DNA of 64,000 nucleotides, taken from the NCBI RefSeq assembly GCF_011059185.1, contig NZ_JAALFE010000018.1, positions 21,308-85,307 on the forward strand. Direction: 5' to 3'. Below are positions 27,760 through 36,321 of this stretch, piece by piece. A program made the position numbers and the translations under genes. How positions within the stretch are numbered: position 1 is the stretch's first letter; each line of letters begins with the position of its first letter. This DNA comes from Paragemmobacter kunshanensis. GTDB taxonomy: Bacteria; Pseudomonadota; Alphaproteobacteria; Rhodobacterales; Rhodobacteraceae. Under the pieces are notes generated by a model. It did not search any database, was not told the DNA's origin, and worked only from the letters and a program-made list of their open reading frames with translations.

Positions 27760-28070
27760 GGTTTCTGTTGCCAGGTACCTGCGAACCCCGCCTTACGCGG
27801 CTAAGCGCAAGGGCTTATGTTTGGTATTGCGAGCCGCTTACGCAGCCAGCGCCACCGGAGCACGGTTGTCATTGGCAACTGTGATCTTGGACCGATAACG
27901 GTGGTACCTCACCGAGCGAAAGCTGGCCTCTTTGAACGTTCGTCGATCCTGTTTCGGCCCCTTACCCCCGCAATGACCGGGTGTTCTGGTGGAGCCGCCG
28001 GGTACCGCCCCCGGGTCCGAGCCGTCTATTACAGGTGCGTTTATCGCCATAGTCCGGGTTGCCCCGGACA
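27760..28070 (-). ncRNA. ssrA: Transfer-messenger RNA, permuted two-piece form (tag ANDNRAPVALAA)
   Basis: Minus strand. The tag frame (27876-27838) reads A N D N R A P V A L A A stop, the alphaproteobacterial proteolysis tag. The order is permuted. The acceptor piece comes first and ends CGGCTCC, A, CCA at 27987, with T arm CCGGG, loop GGCGGTA, CCCGG. A 25-base linker (27986-27962) follows, and then the coding piece starts GGGGCCG at 27961. GGGGCCG pairs with CGGCTCC to form the 7-bp acceptor stem. The outer ends (28070, 27760) are estimates. It rescues stalled ribosomes with SmpB. Confidence 0.95.
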
Positions 28071-28076
28071 GGAGCA

Positions 28077-28105
28077 GATATAGGGGCCGGGCGGGCGGGC
28101 CGCAA
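28077..28105 (-). promoter_or_regulatory. Candidate ssrA promoter
   Basis: On the minus strand TTGCGG (28105-28100) and TATATC (28082-28077) are spaced by 17 bases of very GC-rich sequence, which places transcription start near 28070, just ahead of the acceptor piece. Confidence 0.6.
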
Positions 28106-28116
28106 GTCATTCCGCG

Positions 28117-28150
28117 GCAAATGAAAGACGCCCGGGGTTGCCCCCGGGCG
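28117..28150 (-). terminator. Rho-independent terminator of the binding-protein gene
   Basis: On the minus strand a strong stem (CGCCCGGGG with CCCCGGGCG, 28150-28129) is followed by TCTTTCATTT. It lies 24 bases after the stop of the ABC binding-protein gene and directly upstream of the ssrA promoter, insulating ssrA. Confidence 0.8.
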
Positions 28151-28174
28151 CCCTGTCGGTTCGCTGCGGCCGGA

Positions 28175-29227
28175 TCAGAAGCCCGCCTTGATGTTCTCGA
28201 ACTCCTGGATCATCCTTTCGCGGAATTCGGCACTGACCGGGGTCTGCGCGAGAAGCGTCGTGGTGACCGGATCCACGAAGGCGGCCTTCAGTTCATCCTG
28301 CGAGACTTCGGCCATGGCGGCGTTGTTGGAATGGGCATAGCCCAGTTCATCGAGCAGGGTCTTGGCCGAGCCATGGGCGAGCAGCGAATTGATGAAGTCA
28401 TAGGCCTTGTCTTCCGACCCGGGCGCATCCTTCATGTTCACATAGCCGCAGAACCAGGTCGAGGCGCCTTCTGCCGGGCTGCGGTTGAAGCCGACGGGGA
28501 AGCCTTCGGCCTGCAGGAGCGCCACGCCGTCGTTCCAGGACCAGGCGACGAGCACCTCGCCCGTGGCCATCAGCTGCGACAGTTCCGACGGATCGGCCCA
28601 ATAGGCGCGGACATTGGGATGGACGGTGCGCAGCCAGTCGGCGGCGGCCTGGAACTGTTCGTCCGTCACGTTGTCCCAGCTGGTGACGCCGGTGGCGAGG
28701 AAGGCCAGGGCCCAGATGTCATCGGAATTGTCCGGCAGCGAGATCCGGCCCGCATATTTCGGATCGGCAAAGACCTTGAGCGAGGCCACGTCTTCGGCCG
28801 GGACTTCGGTCGAGTTGTAGGCGACGGCGGTATAGGCATAGTCGGTCGGCACGAACCAGACGCCGGCATCATCCTTGACCACGGCGGAGTTCAGGAGGAC
28901 CGGGTTGATATTGGCGAATTCGGGGATGCGGCTGATATCCCAGGGTTCGATCAGCCCGGCATCCTTGTAACGCGGCAGGCTGGCCACGCAGGGATGGGTG
29001 ACGTCGGACTTGAAGCCGGAGGAAACCTTCTGGAAGGCTTCGTCATCATCGGCGAAGAAGGAATAGGTGGGTTTCTCGCCATGCTTGGCGACATAGTCGG
29101 TCAGGACGCCGTCGATTTCCCAGCCGGCCCAGTCGAAGACCGTCATCTCGGCATCGGCGGCACGGGCCGCCGAGGACAGGAGCGTGACGGCCGCCGCGGT
29201 GGCGAGGAGCATACGGTTCATTTTCAT
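28175..29227 (-). CDS. Spermidine/putrescine-type ABC substrate-binding protein
   Basis: A 350-aa extracellular solute-binding protein of the PotD/PotF type (SBP_bac_8-like). A signal peptide MKMNRMLLATAAAVTLLSS ends at AARAADA. After it come TVFDWAGWE at the mature N-terminus and AYWADPSEL and LVAWSWNDG in the second lobe. I chose ATG 29227 because GAGG lies 11 bases upstream and the signal peptide starts there. No permease or ATPase genes flank it, so it is an orphan binding protein here. Polyamine specificity is a family guess; opines or other amines are possible. Confidence 0.85.
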   Translation of the reverse strand: MKMNRMLLATAAAVTLLSSAARAADAEMTVFDWAGWEIDGVLTDYVAKHGEKPTYSFFADDDEAFQKVSSGFKSDVTHPCVASLPRYKDAGLIEPWDISRIPEFANINPVLLNSAVVKDDAGVWFVPTDYAYTAVAYNSTEVPAEDVASLKVFADPKYAGRISLPDNSDDIWALAFLATGVTSWDNVTDEQFQAAADWLRTVHPNVRAYWADPSELSQLMATGEVLVAWSWNDGVALLQAEGFPVGFNRSPAEGASTWFCGYVNMKDAPGSEDKAYDFINSLLAHGSAKTLLDELGYAHSNNAAMAEVSQDELKAAFVDPVTTTLLAQTPVSAEFRERMIQEFENIKAGF

Positions 29228-29446
29228 CAAGTTTTCCTCACTGCTGTTTGGCCGCGCCTTTTCCATGCCTGCGGCCGATGCGTTGACGCTAGATCAGCGA
29301 TGGGTCAGTCTCAACCCCCTAAAGCAGATTGGAATTCCCTGCCGCCACGGCAAGGGGAGGGTGGCGGAAAAGCTGCGGAACCATCCGCAAATGCCTGTTC
29401 GGCAGGCAGGTGTGGCCGTACCGCGGGCATGCGAGGGAGAGGCGGG

Positions 29447-30436
29447 ATGTTCAGGGCGCTGGTGGTGGACAGGGATGCGGGCGGTGCGACGCATGCGGCG
29501 GTCAGGAGGCTGGAGGAGCGGGATCTGCCCGAGGCCGAGGTGACGGTGGCAGTCGCGCATTCGACGCTGAATTACAAGGATGCGCTGTGCATGGGATCGG
29601 GGGGCGGGATGGTGCGGGTCTGGCCGCATGTGCCGGGGATCGACCTTGCGGGCGTGGTGGAGGCATCGGGCGATCCGCGCTATCGGCCCGGCGACAGGGT
29701 GGTGCTGACGGGGTGGCGGGTCGGCGAAAACTGGTGGGGTGGCTATTCGGAGCGGGCGCGGGTGCGGGCGGACTGGCTGGTGCCGCTGCCCGAGGGGATG
29801 ACGACGCGGCAGGCCATGGCGGTGGGCACGGCCGGGTTCACCGCGATGCTGGCGCTGATGGCGCTGGAGGAGCAGGGGCTGAGCCCGGATCAGGGCGAGG
29901 TTCTGGTGACCGGGGCGGCGGGGGGCGTGGGGTCGGTCGCGGTGGCGCTGCTGGCCGGGCAGGGCTATTCGGTGGCCGCCGTGACGGGGCGGCCCGGGAC
30001 GGAGCCCTATCTGCGGGCGCTGGGGGCGGCGCGGATCATCCCGCGCGCGGAACTGGCCGAGACAGTGGCCAAGACGCTGGAATCCGAGATCTGGGCGGGC
30101 TGCATCGACAATGTGGGCGGGGCGATGCTGGCGCGGGTGCTGGGGCAGATGAAGGCGGGGGCTTCGATCGCGGCGGTGGGTCTTGCGGGGGGAACGGAAC
30201 TGCCGGCGAAGGTGTCGCCCTTCATCCTGCGGGGGGTGAACCTGCTGGGGATCAATTCGGTGCTGGTGCCCTATGAACGTCGGGTCAGGGCATGGGCGCG
30301 GATCGCGCGGGATCTGCCGATGGACAAGCTGGAGGCCATGACGCAGGACTGTGGCCTTGGCGACCTGCCGGAGCTGGGGCAGGCCATCCTGCGGGGCGAG
30401 GTGCGGGGGCGTGTCGTGGTGGATGTGACGCGCTGA
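29447..30436 (+). CDS. AcuI-type medium-chain reductase (acrylyl-CoA reductase/quinone oxidoreductase family)
   Basis: A 329-aa zinc-free MDR protein of the AcuI/YhdH group. The N-terminal STLNYKDALC and PHVPGIDLAGVVE, WRVGENWWGGYSERARV, and the nucleotide loop VTGAAGGVGSVAVALL are typical. AcuI members reduce acryloyl-CoA to propionyl-CoA with NADPH and matter for DMSP or 3-hydroxypropionate metabolism in this family of bacteria. ATG 29447 follows GAGGCGG. Without a partner gene the substrate is open; confidence in the family is higher than in the substrate. Confidence 0.85.
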   Translation: MFRALVVDRDAGGATHAAVRRLEERDLPEAEVTVAVAHSTLNYKDALCMGSGGGMVRVWPHVPGIDLAGVVEASGDPRYRPGDRVVLTGWRVGENWWGGYSERARVRADWLVPLPEGMTTRQAMAVGTAGFTAMLALMALEEQGLSPDQGEVLVTGAAGGVGSVAVALLAGQGYSVAAVTGRPGTEPYLRALGAARIIPRAELAETVAKTLESEIWAGCIDNVGGAMLARVLGQMKAGASIAAVGLAGGTELPAKVSPFILRGVNLLGINSVLVPYERRVRAWARIARDLPMDKLEAMTQDCGLGDLPELGQAILRGEVRGRVVVDVTR

Positions 30437-30637
30437 CGGGGCCGCGTTCCGGTGCGGCAGGGGCTTGAGCGGCAGACGGTGCCGCGCTAGCAAGGGCGCC
30501 GAGGGGTGCCGAACCCCTCTGCCCCGGGAAGAGACAGTCGCGGGGCTGGCTGGAAGACCTGCCACGGACCGGGACTGCCCGCCCGTGCGGGGCATGTCCG
30601 GGTTCGGTTGGACCTGAACCTTGAAGGGATGCCCCTG

Positions 30638-31867
30638 ATGACCGCGCTTGATCTTGATTTCGTCCGTTCGCAATTCCCGGCCTTCCAGTCGCCGGTGCTG
30701 TCCACCCATGCCTTTTTCGAGAATGCGGGCGGATCCTTTCCCTGCCGCGCCGTGGTGGAGCGGCTGCATCGCTTTTACACCGATCGCAAGGTGCAGCCCT
30801 ATGCGCCCTATCCGGGCGCGCAGGCGGGCGGCGCGGAGATGGACGAGGCGCGGCTGCGTCTGGCCGGGATGATGGGGGTGGCGCGCGAGGAAGTGTCCTT
30901 TGGCCCCTCGACCAGCGCCAATACCTATGTGCTGGCGCAGGCGGTGCGCAAATGGCTGGCGGGCAAGGGGCTGGCCATCGTGGTGACGGATCAGGACCAT
31001 GAGGCCAATTCGGGGGTCTGGCGGCGGCTGGCCGATGAGGGGATCGAGGTTCGCGAATGGAAGCTGGACCCCGAGACCGGGTCGCTGGATCCGGCGGACC
31101 TGCGGGCGCTGCTGGCCGATGGCAAGGTGCGGCTGGTCTGTTTTCCGCATTGCTCCAACGTGGTGGCCGAGTTGAACGATGTGACGGCGATCTGCGCCCT
31201 TGCGCGCGAGGCAGGGGCGCGGACGGTGGTGGACGGGGTCAGCTATGCGCCGCACGGCTTTCCGGACATTCCCGCGCTGGGCTGCGATGTCTATCTTTTC
31301 TCGGCCTACAAGACCTATGGGCCGCATCAGGGGATCATGGTGATCCGTGAAGCCTTTGGCATGGAATTGCCGGGGCAGGCGCATTTCTTCAACAATGACA
31401 CGCTTTACAAGCGGTTCACCCCGGCGGGGCCGGATCATGCGCAGATCGCGGCCTGTGCGGGCATGGCCGATTACGTGGATGCGCTGGCGGCGCGGCATGG
31501 CATCGGCGGCGATGCGGCGGCGCGCAATCGCGGGGTGCATGATCTGATGCGGGCGCAGGAGGTGGCGGTGATCGCGCCGCTTCTGGACTATCTGGCGGCG
31601 CGAAACGATGTGCGGCTGATCGGGCCGCGCGATGCGGCCCGGCGCGCGCCGACGGTGGCGGTCGATCTGGGCCGCGCGGCGGAGCCGGTTTCGGAAGAGC
31701 TTGGGCGCATGGGGATTGCCTGCTGGGCGGGGGATTTCTATGCCGTGCGGCCGCTGACGGCGATGGGCGTCGATCTGGAGAAAGGCGTGCTGCGGATGAG
31801 CGCGGTGCATTACACCGGGGCCGAGGATGTGGCGCGGCTGATCGCGGCGCTGGACAGGGTGCTGTGA
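30638..31867 (+). CDS. Class V aminotransferase-fold PLP enzyme (cysteine desulfurase-like)
   Basis: A 409-aa fold-type I PLP enzyme of class V. N-terminal FFENAGGSFPC binds PLP phosphate with TSANTYVLAQA. The catalytic Lys is in YLFSAYKTYGPHQG, preceded by VVDGVSYAPHGFPDI. It belongs to the family annotated as aminotransferase class V / cysteine desulfurase-like, and activity is not fixed by sequence. I use ATG 30638 with AAGGGA 8 bases ahead; another ATG lies at 30629. A 7-bp hairpin (GAGGGGT with ACCCCTC) is at 30501-30519 upstream. Confidence 0.85.
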   Translation: MTALDLDFVRSQFPAFQSPVLSTHAFFENAGGSFPCRAVVERLHRFYTDRKVQPYAPYPGAQAGGAEMDEARLRLAGMMGVAREEVSFGPSTSANTYVLAQAVRKWLAGKGLAIVVTDQDHEANSGVWRRLADEGIEVREWKLDPETGSLDPADLRALLADGKVRLVCFPHCSNVVAELNDVTAICALAREAGARTVVDGVSYAPHGFPDIPALGCDVYLFSAYKTYGPHQGIMVIREAFGMELPGQAHFFNNDTLYKRFTPAGPDHAQIAACAGMADYVDALAARHGIGGDAAARNRGVHDLMRAQEVAVIAPLLDYLAARNDVRLIGPRDAARRAPTVAVDLGRAAEPVSEELGRMGIACWAGDFYAVRPLTAMGVDLEKGVLRMSAVHYTGAEDVARLIAALDRVL

Positions 31868-31879
31868 TCGGGGGTGCTG

Positions 31880-31908
31880 TGATCCGACGGGGTGTCTTGC
31901 GCGTATCC
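31880..31908 (+). promoter_or_regulatory. Candidate ECF/RpoE-type promoter of the photolyase gene
   Basis: TGATCC at 31880-31885 and GTATCC at 31903-31908 are 17 bases apart, 27 bases ahead of the photolyase ATG. The TGATCC -35 element resembles what is known for RpoE-ChrR targets in Rhodobacter sphaeroides, which include a photolyase gene. A look-alike pair precedes cfa. Confidence 0.5.
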
Positions 31909-31934
31909 ATGGGTAAACGAAACAGAATGCGCGC

Positions 31935-33353
31935 ATGACCTCCCCCCTGATCCTGTGGTTCCGCCGCGATTTGCGGCTGGACGACCTGCCGATGCTGACG
32001 GCGGCCCTGGCGACGGGGCGGCCTTTGATCCCCGTCTTCATCCTGGATCCCGAGACCGAGGCGCTGGGTGCTGCGGCGAAGTGGCGGCTGGGGCTGGGCG
32101 TGGCGCATTTCGCGGAGCGGCTGGCGGCGGCAGGATCGCGGCTGATCCTTCGGCGGGGGCCTGCGCGCGAGGTTCTGGCGGCGCTGGTGGCCGAGACGGG
32201 CGCGGCGGGGGTGATGTGGTCGCGGCTTTATGATCCGGCGGCCAAGGCGCGGGATGCGGCGGTGAAGTCCTGGCTGAAGGCGGAGGGGCGTCTGGGCGAA
32301 AGCCATCCGGGGCATCTGCTGTTCGAACCCTGGACGGTGGAGACCGGGCAGGGCGGGTTCTACCGGGTGTTCACGCCCTATTGGCGGGCCGTGCGGGGGC
32401 GCGATGTGGCGGCCCCGGTGCCGGCGCCTGCGCGGCTGCCCGCGCCTGAGGGTTGGCCCGCGTCGGACCGGATCGAGGATTGGCGCATGGGCGCCGCGAT
32501 GCGGCGCGGCGCGGCAGTGGTGGCGGGCCATATCCGCGTTGGGGCCGAGGCCGCGCTGGCGCGGATGGAGGCCTTTCTGGCCGGGCCGGTGGCGCGCTAT
32601 GACGCGGCGCGCGACCTGCCGGCAGAGGATGGCACCTCGCGCCTGTCCGAGAATCTGACCTATGGCGAGATCGGGATCCGGCGGGTCTGGCATGCGGGGA
32701 TGGCCGCGCATCTGCGGGGATCGGCAGGGGCGGAGACCTTTCTGAAGGAACTGGCCTGGCGCGAATTCGCCTATCATCTGATGCATCACACGCCCCAGAT
32801 CCTTGACCGGAACTGGAAGGCGGAATGGGACAGCTTTCCCTGGGCGGGCGAGGGGCCCCAGGTCGAGGCCTGGCGGCGCGGCATGACGGGCGAGCCCTTT
32901 GTCGATGCCGCCATGCGCGAGATGTATGTGACGGGCACGATGCACAATCGGGGGCGGATGATCGTGGCCTCATACCTGACCAAGCATCTGATGACGCATT
33001 GGAAGCTGGGGCTGGACTGGTTCGCCGATTGCCTGACGGACTGGGATCCGGCGGCCAATGCGATGGGCTGGCAATGGGCGGCGGGATCGGGGCCGGATGC
33101 GGCGCCCTATTTCCGCATCTTCAACCCGGCCACGCAGGTGGAGAAGTTCGATCCCAAGGGCCTTTATCGCCGCCGCTTCATCGCCGAGATGAGCCGCGCA
33201 CCGGGGGCCGAGGCGATGGCTTTCTTCGCGGCGGTGCCGCTGTCCTGGGGCCTTGATCCGGGGCGGGGATATCCGGGGCGGATCGTCGATCTGGCCGAGG
33301 GCCGGGCGCGGGCGCTGGCCGCCTATGCGGGGCGCGGAGGCGGTGAGGGGTGA
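31935..33353 (+). CDS. phr: Deoxyribodipyrimidine photolyase (class I CPD photolyase)
   Basis: A 472-aa photolyase. The N-terminal antenna domain begins LILWFRRDLRLDD. The FAD domain shows TSRLSENLTYGEIGIRRVW, FLKELAWREFAYHLMHH, the MREMYVTGTMHNRGRM segment and DWDPAANAMGWQWAAGSGPDAAPYFRIFNP. It repairs UV cyclobutane dimers using blue light. The short upstream gap has a candidate RpoE-type promoter. It is followed by cfa, a neighbour also seen with photolyase in the Rhodobacter photooxidative stress regulon. Confidence 0.95.
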   Translation: MTSPLILWFRRDLRLDDLPMLTAALATGRPLIPVFILDPETEALGAAAKWRLGLGVAHFAERLAAAGSRLILRRGPAREVLAALVAETGAAGVMWSRLYDPAAKARDAAVKSWLKAEGRLGESHPGHLLFEPWTVETGQGGFYRVFTPYWRAVRGRDVAAPVPAPARLPAPEGWPASDRIEDWRMGAAMRRGAAVVAGHIRVGAEAALARMEAFLAGPVARYDAARDLPAEDGTSRLSENLTYGEIGIRRVWHAGMAAHLRGSAGAETFLKELAWREFAYHLMHHTPQILDRNWKAEWDSFPWAGEGPQVEAWRRGMTGEPFVDAAMREMYVTGTMHNRGRMIVASYLTKHLMTHWKLGLDWFADCLTDWDPAANAMGWQWAAGSGPDAAPYFRIFNPATQVEKFDPKGLYRRRFIAEMSRAPGAEAMAFFAAVPLSWGLDPGRGYPGRIVDLAEGRARALAAYAGRGGGEG

Positions 33354-33402
33354 CGCGACGTCAGGGGTGGTTTTCGCGGCACAGGCCGATCATCGGGCTG
33401 CA

Positions 33403-33431
33403 TGAAACCCTTGAGTGCGCGGCGCGTATCT
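33403..33431 (+). promoter_or_regulatory. Candidate ECF/RpoE-type promoter of cfa
   Basis: TGAAACC (33403-33409) and GTATCT (33426-33431) have the same start-to-start distance of 23 bases as the TGATCC/GTATCC pair ahead of the photolyase, and share the GCGTATC -10 context. Confidence 0.45.
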
Positions 33432-33469
33432 GTGACTGTTGAGCCAAAAAGAAGAAACGTGGGGAGTTC

Positions 33470-34684
33470 ATGGACGTTCTGACCAGCATCAAGGGCCAAT
33501 CGGGCCTGCCGCGATATTTTGCCCAGGCCTTTCAGGTGTTGCAGGGCATGGGGCGGGGGCGGCTTGATTTCGTGCTGCCCGACGGCCGCAGGTTCCGCGT
33601 CGATGCCCCCAAGGCCGGGCCGGTGGGCGAGGTGGTGGTGCATGACGCCGATACCTTCGCCCGTCTGATCCGTGAGGGGGATCTCGGTTTCTGCGACGCC
33701 TATCTGGACGGCTGGTGGTCCACCCCGGACCTGCAGGCGCTGATGGATCTGGTGCAACTGCCCGAGAACGACCCCGTGAATGACGGCTTTCCGGGGATGG
33801 GCCTCTTGCGGTTCTACGAGAGGATGCGGTTCTGGCTGCAATCGAACAGCCGCAGGCAGGCGAAGAAGAACATCAGCCATCACTATGATCTGGGCAATGA
33901 TTTCTATCGCCTGTGGCTGGATGACACGATGACCTATTCCAGCGCGATCTTCCGGTCGGGGCAGGAAAGCCTGGAGGCCGCGCAGACCGAGAAATACAAG
34001 TCCATGGTCGATCAGATGGGGGCCAAGCCCGGCGATCATGTGCTGGAGATCGGCTGCGGCTGGGGCGGATTCGCGGAATATGCCGCGAAGGAGCGCGGCT
34101 TGCGCGTGACGGGGCTGACCATTTCGCAGGCACAATACGATTATGCCGTGGCGCGGATGGCCAAGGCGGGCCTGTCGGACCGGGTGGAGATCAAGCTGCA
34201 GGATTACCGCGACGAACGCGGCACCTATGACGGCATCGCCTCGATCGAGATGTTCGAGGCGGTGGGCGAGAAATACTGGCCGGTCTATTTCGACAGCCTG
34301 CGCGAAAGGCTGAAACCCGGGCGCCATGCCACGTTGCAGATCATCACCATCGCCGACAAGCGCTGGGAGGTTTACCGCAAGGGCGTTGATTTCATTCAGA
34401 AATACATCTTCCCCGGCGGCATGCTGCCATCGCCTTCGGTGCTGCGCGCCGAGGTGGAGCGGGCGGGGCTGAAGGTGAAGGGATCCATCGAATTCGGCGA
34501 AAGCTACAGCCTGACCCTGCGGCGCTGGCACGAGACGTTCAACACCCGCTGGGACGAGGTGGCGCGCATCGGCTTTGACGAAAGGTTCCGCCGGATGTGG
34601 AACTTCTATCTGACCTCTTGCGCGGGCGCGTTTCAGGGCGGAAACTGCGACGTAACACAGATTACCGTCACAAGACCGAGTTGA
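33470..34684 (+). CDS. cfa: Cyclopropane-fatty-acyl-phospholipid synthase
   Basis: A 404-aa SAM-dependent CFA synthase. The methyltransferase core shows ISHHYDLGNDFYRLWLDDTMTYS and the SAM loop VLEIGCGWGGFAEYAAKERG, then QDYRDERGTYDGIASIEMFEAVGEKYW and QKYIFPGGMLPSP. It adds a methylene bridge to unsaturated acyl chains of membrane phospholipids. The genes cfa and trgA are 9 bases apart. Co-regulation with the photolyase by an ECF sigma factor is inferred from promoter similarity. Confidence 0.93.
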   Translation: MDVLTSIKGQSGLPRYFAQAFQVLQGMGRGRLDFVLPDGRRFRVDAPKAGPVGEVVVHDADTFARLIREGDLGFCDAYLDGWWSTPDLQALMDLVQLPENDPVNDGFPGMGLLRFYERMRFWLQSNSRRQAKKNISHHYDLGNDFYRLWLDDTMTYSSAIFRSGQESLEAAQTEKYKSMVDQMGAKPGDHVLEIGCGWGGFAEYAAKERGLRVTGLTISQAQYDYAVARMAKAGLSDRVEIKLQDYRDERGTYDGIASIEMFEAVGEKYWPVYFDSLRERLKPGRHATLQIITIADKRWEVYRKGVDFIQKYIFPGGMLPSPSVLRAEVERAGLKVKGSIEFGESYSLTLRRWHETFNTRWDEVARIGFDERFRRMWNFYLTSCAGAFQGGNCDVTQITVTRPS

Positions 34685-34693
34685 GGCCCCCCG

Positions 34694-35134
34694 ATGCCCA
34701 CCGCCGCAAAGCTGGTAGCCGCACTGTGTTTTGGCTTTCTGGCATGGGTGGTGTGCATCGTGCTGGAAGGCGTGATGCCTGACAGTCAGAGGGTGGGATA
34801 TCTCTATCCCGTCTCCATCCTGCTGGCGGCCATCTGCGGGTGGTTCGTGTCGGGTGCCGCGGCGCGGGCGCGCTTTGCCGAAGCGGCGGCAACGGGGATG
34901 CGGACGGCGGTCACGGCGGCGCTGGTCGTGCTGGTGGCCTTTGCGGTGGGAACGATGTGGGATACTGCGATGCGGGGGCGCTATCGCGGGCCCATGGATG
35001 CGGTCCTGGACATCGTCCACCGCTTCCTTGAATTCGGGGGGATGATGATATCGGTTCCGGTGATCGCCACGCTTCTGATCGGCGGGGCGGTGGCGGGCAT
35101 GGTGACGGAATCCGCCGGTCGGCGCTGGCGCTGA
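34694..35134 (+). CDS. trgA: TrgA family membrane protein (tellurite-resistance associated)
   Basis: A 146-aa integral membrane protein with about four spans (residues 5-25, 35-55, 70-90 and 112-135). Its start MPTAAKLVAALCFGF and its place before a GGCT/NUDIX protein match TrgA of Rhodobacter sphaeroides, where trgAB contributes to high-level tellurite resistance. The mechanism is unknown. It lies 9 bases after cfa, so probably shares its transcript. Confidence 0.85.
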   Translation: MPTAAKLVAALCFGFLAWVVCIVLEGVMPDSQRVGYLYPVSILLAAICGWFVSGAAARARFAEAAATGMRTAVTAALVVLVAFAVGTMWDTAMRGRYRGPMDAVLDIVHRFLEFGGMMISVPVIATLLIGGAVAGMVTESAGRRWR

Positions 35135-35166
35135 TCCGGGCGGATCCGGGAAGTGACGAGGACGGA

Positions 35167-36300
35167 TTGAACTATTTCTTCTATGGCACCCTGTGCCACG
35201 CTCCCTTGCTGGAGCGGGTTCTGGGGCGGCCTGCCGATGCCCGCGCGGCGATGCTCGCCGATTATCGTGTCGCCTGGGCGCAGGGCGGGGATCATCCGGT
35301 GATCCTGGCCGCGCCGGGGCAGGCGGCGCGGGGGCTTCTCCTTGAGGGACTGACCGAGGCCGAGGCGGCGCGGCTGGATTTCTATGAAGGCGGTTTTGGC
35401 TATGGCTGGCGCGAGACCGGGGTCACGGTCGCGACCGGGGCCGATGCCGGGCGGGTGGCCGTGGCGCGGGTCTATTTCCCCGAGGGTGCCGCGATTGCGC
35501 CAGGGGCGGATTGGGACCTGGCGGCATGGGAGGCGCGTTTCGCCGCGGCAGCGGTAGAGACGGCGGGGGATTGCATGGCGCTGATGGGCCGGATGCCCGC
35601 CGCTTCGGTGGCGGCGCGGCGCGGGCCGATGACGGTGCGCGCGGCAAGCCGCCTGCGGGCGCATCAGGGCGGGCAGGAGGCGGCGCTGCGACGCAGGGCC
35701 GGGCCGGAAGATGTCGCGGTTCTGTCGCGTGAGGCGCCCTATGCGAAATTCTTCGCGGTAGAGGATTGGCGCGTCGCCTGGCGGCAGTTCGACGGGCGGA
35801 TGGGCGCGCCGGTGGAGCGGGCGGTCTTTGTGTCCTGCGATGCGGTGACGGTGCTGCCCTATGATCCGCAGCGCGACCGGGTGCTGCTGGTGGAACAGTT
35901 CCGCGCCGGGCCGATGGCGCGGGGCGATCAGGGGGCCTGGCAGCTTGAGGCGATCGCCGGGCGGATCGACCCGGGCGAAAGCCCCGAGGAGGCGGGCCGA
36001 CGCGAGGCGATGGAAGAGGCGGGGTTGCGGCTGGGGGCCTTGCTGCCCGTGGCGGGCTATTATCCCAGCCCGGGGATCATCACCGAATATCTCTATTCCT
36101 ATGTCGGGCTGGCCGACCTGCCCGATGGGGTGGCGGGTGTCTTTGGCGAAGCGGAAGAGGCCGAGGATATCCGCGGCCACCTGATCGGCTTCGACCGGAT
36201 GATGGACCTGGTCGCCAGTGGCGAGATCGCCAATGCGCCGCTGATCCTGACGGCGCTGTGGTTGCAGCGCGAACGGGGCCGCCTGCGGGCGGGGGGCTGA
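35167..36300 (+). CDS. trgB: TrgB-like protein: gamma-glutamylcyclotransferase-like domain plus NUDIX hydrolase
   Basis: A 377-aa two-domain protein. Residues 1-125 form a GGCT/AIG2-like domain (NYFFYGTLCH, LDFYEGGFGY). Residues about 190-365 form a NUDIX domain with a complete Nudix box, GRIDPGESPEEAGRREAMEE, similar to ADP-ribose pyrophosphatases. This fusion next to trgA matches the R. sphaeroides trgAB locus. The start is TTG at 35167, supported by the conserved YFFYGTL directly after it. The enzymatic substrate is inferred to be an ADP-ribose-type compound. Confidence 0.87.
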   Translation: MNYFFYGTLCHAPLLERVLGRPADARAAMLADYRVAWAQGGDHPVILAAPGQAARGLLLEGLTEAEAARLDFYEGGFGYGWRETGVTVATGADAGRVAVARVYFPEGAAIAPGADWDLAAWEARFAAAAVETAGDCMALMGRMPAASVAARRGPMTVRAASRLRAHQGGQEAALRRRAGPEDVAVLSREAPYAKFFAVEDWRVAWRQFDGRMGAPVERAVFVSCDAVTVLPYDPQRDRVLLVEQFRAGPMARGDQGAWQLEAIAGRIDPGESPEEAGRREAMEEAGLRLGALLPVAGYYPSPGIITEYLYSYVGLADLPDGVAGVFGEAEEAEDIRGHLIGFDRMMDLVASGEIANAPLILTALWLQRERGRLRAGG

Positions 36301-36321
36301 CCCCCGCCACGCAGGATCGCC

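Noticed and set aside
27989..30436. A long plus-strand frame running into the AcuI-like gene
   Set aside because: It crosses part of ssrA, a terminator and the opposite-strand binding-protein gene. Only the part from 29447 has family similarity and a ribosome site.
30437..30637. A riboswitch ahead of the class V aminotransferase
   Set aside because: The leader has one clear 7-bp hairpin but no consensus I can match to SAM, cobalamin, glycine or other known classes.
29294..32041. A 915-codon minus-strand open frame opposite acuI, the class V aminotransferase and part of phr
   Set aside because: No family features, and it covers three well-supported plus-strand genes and their gaps.
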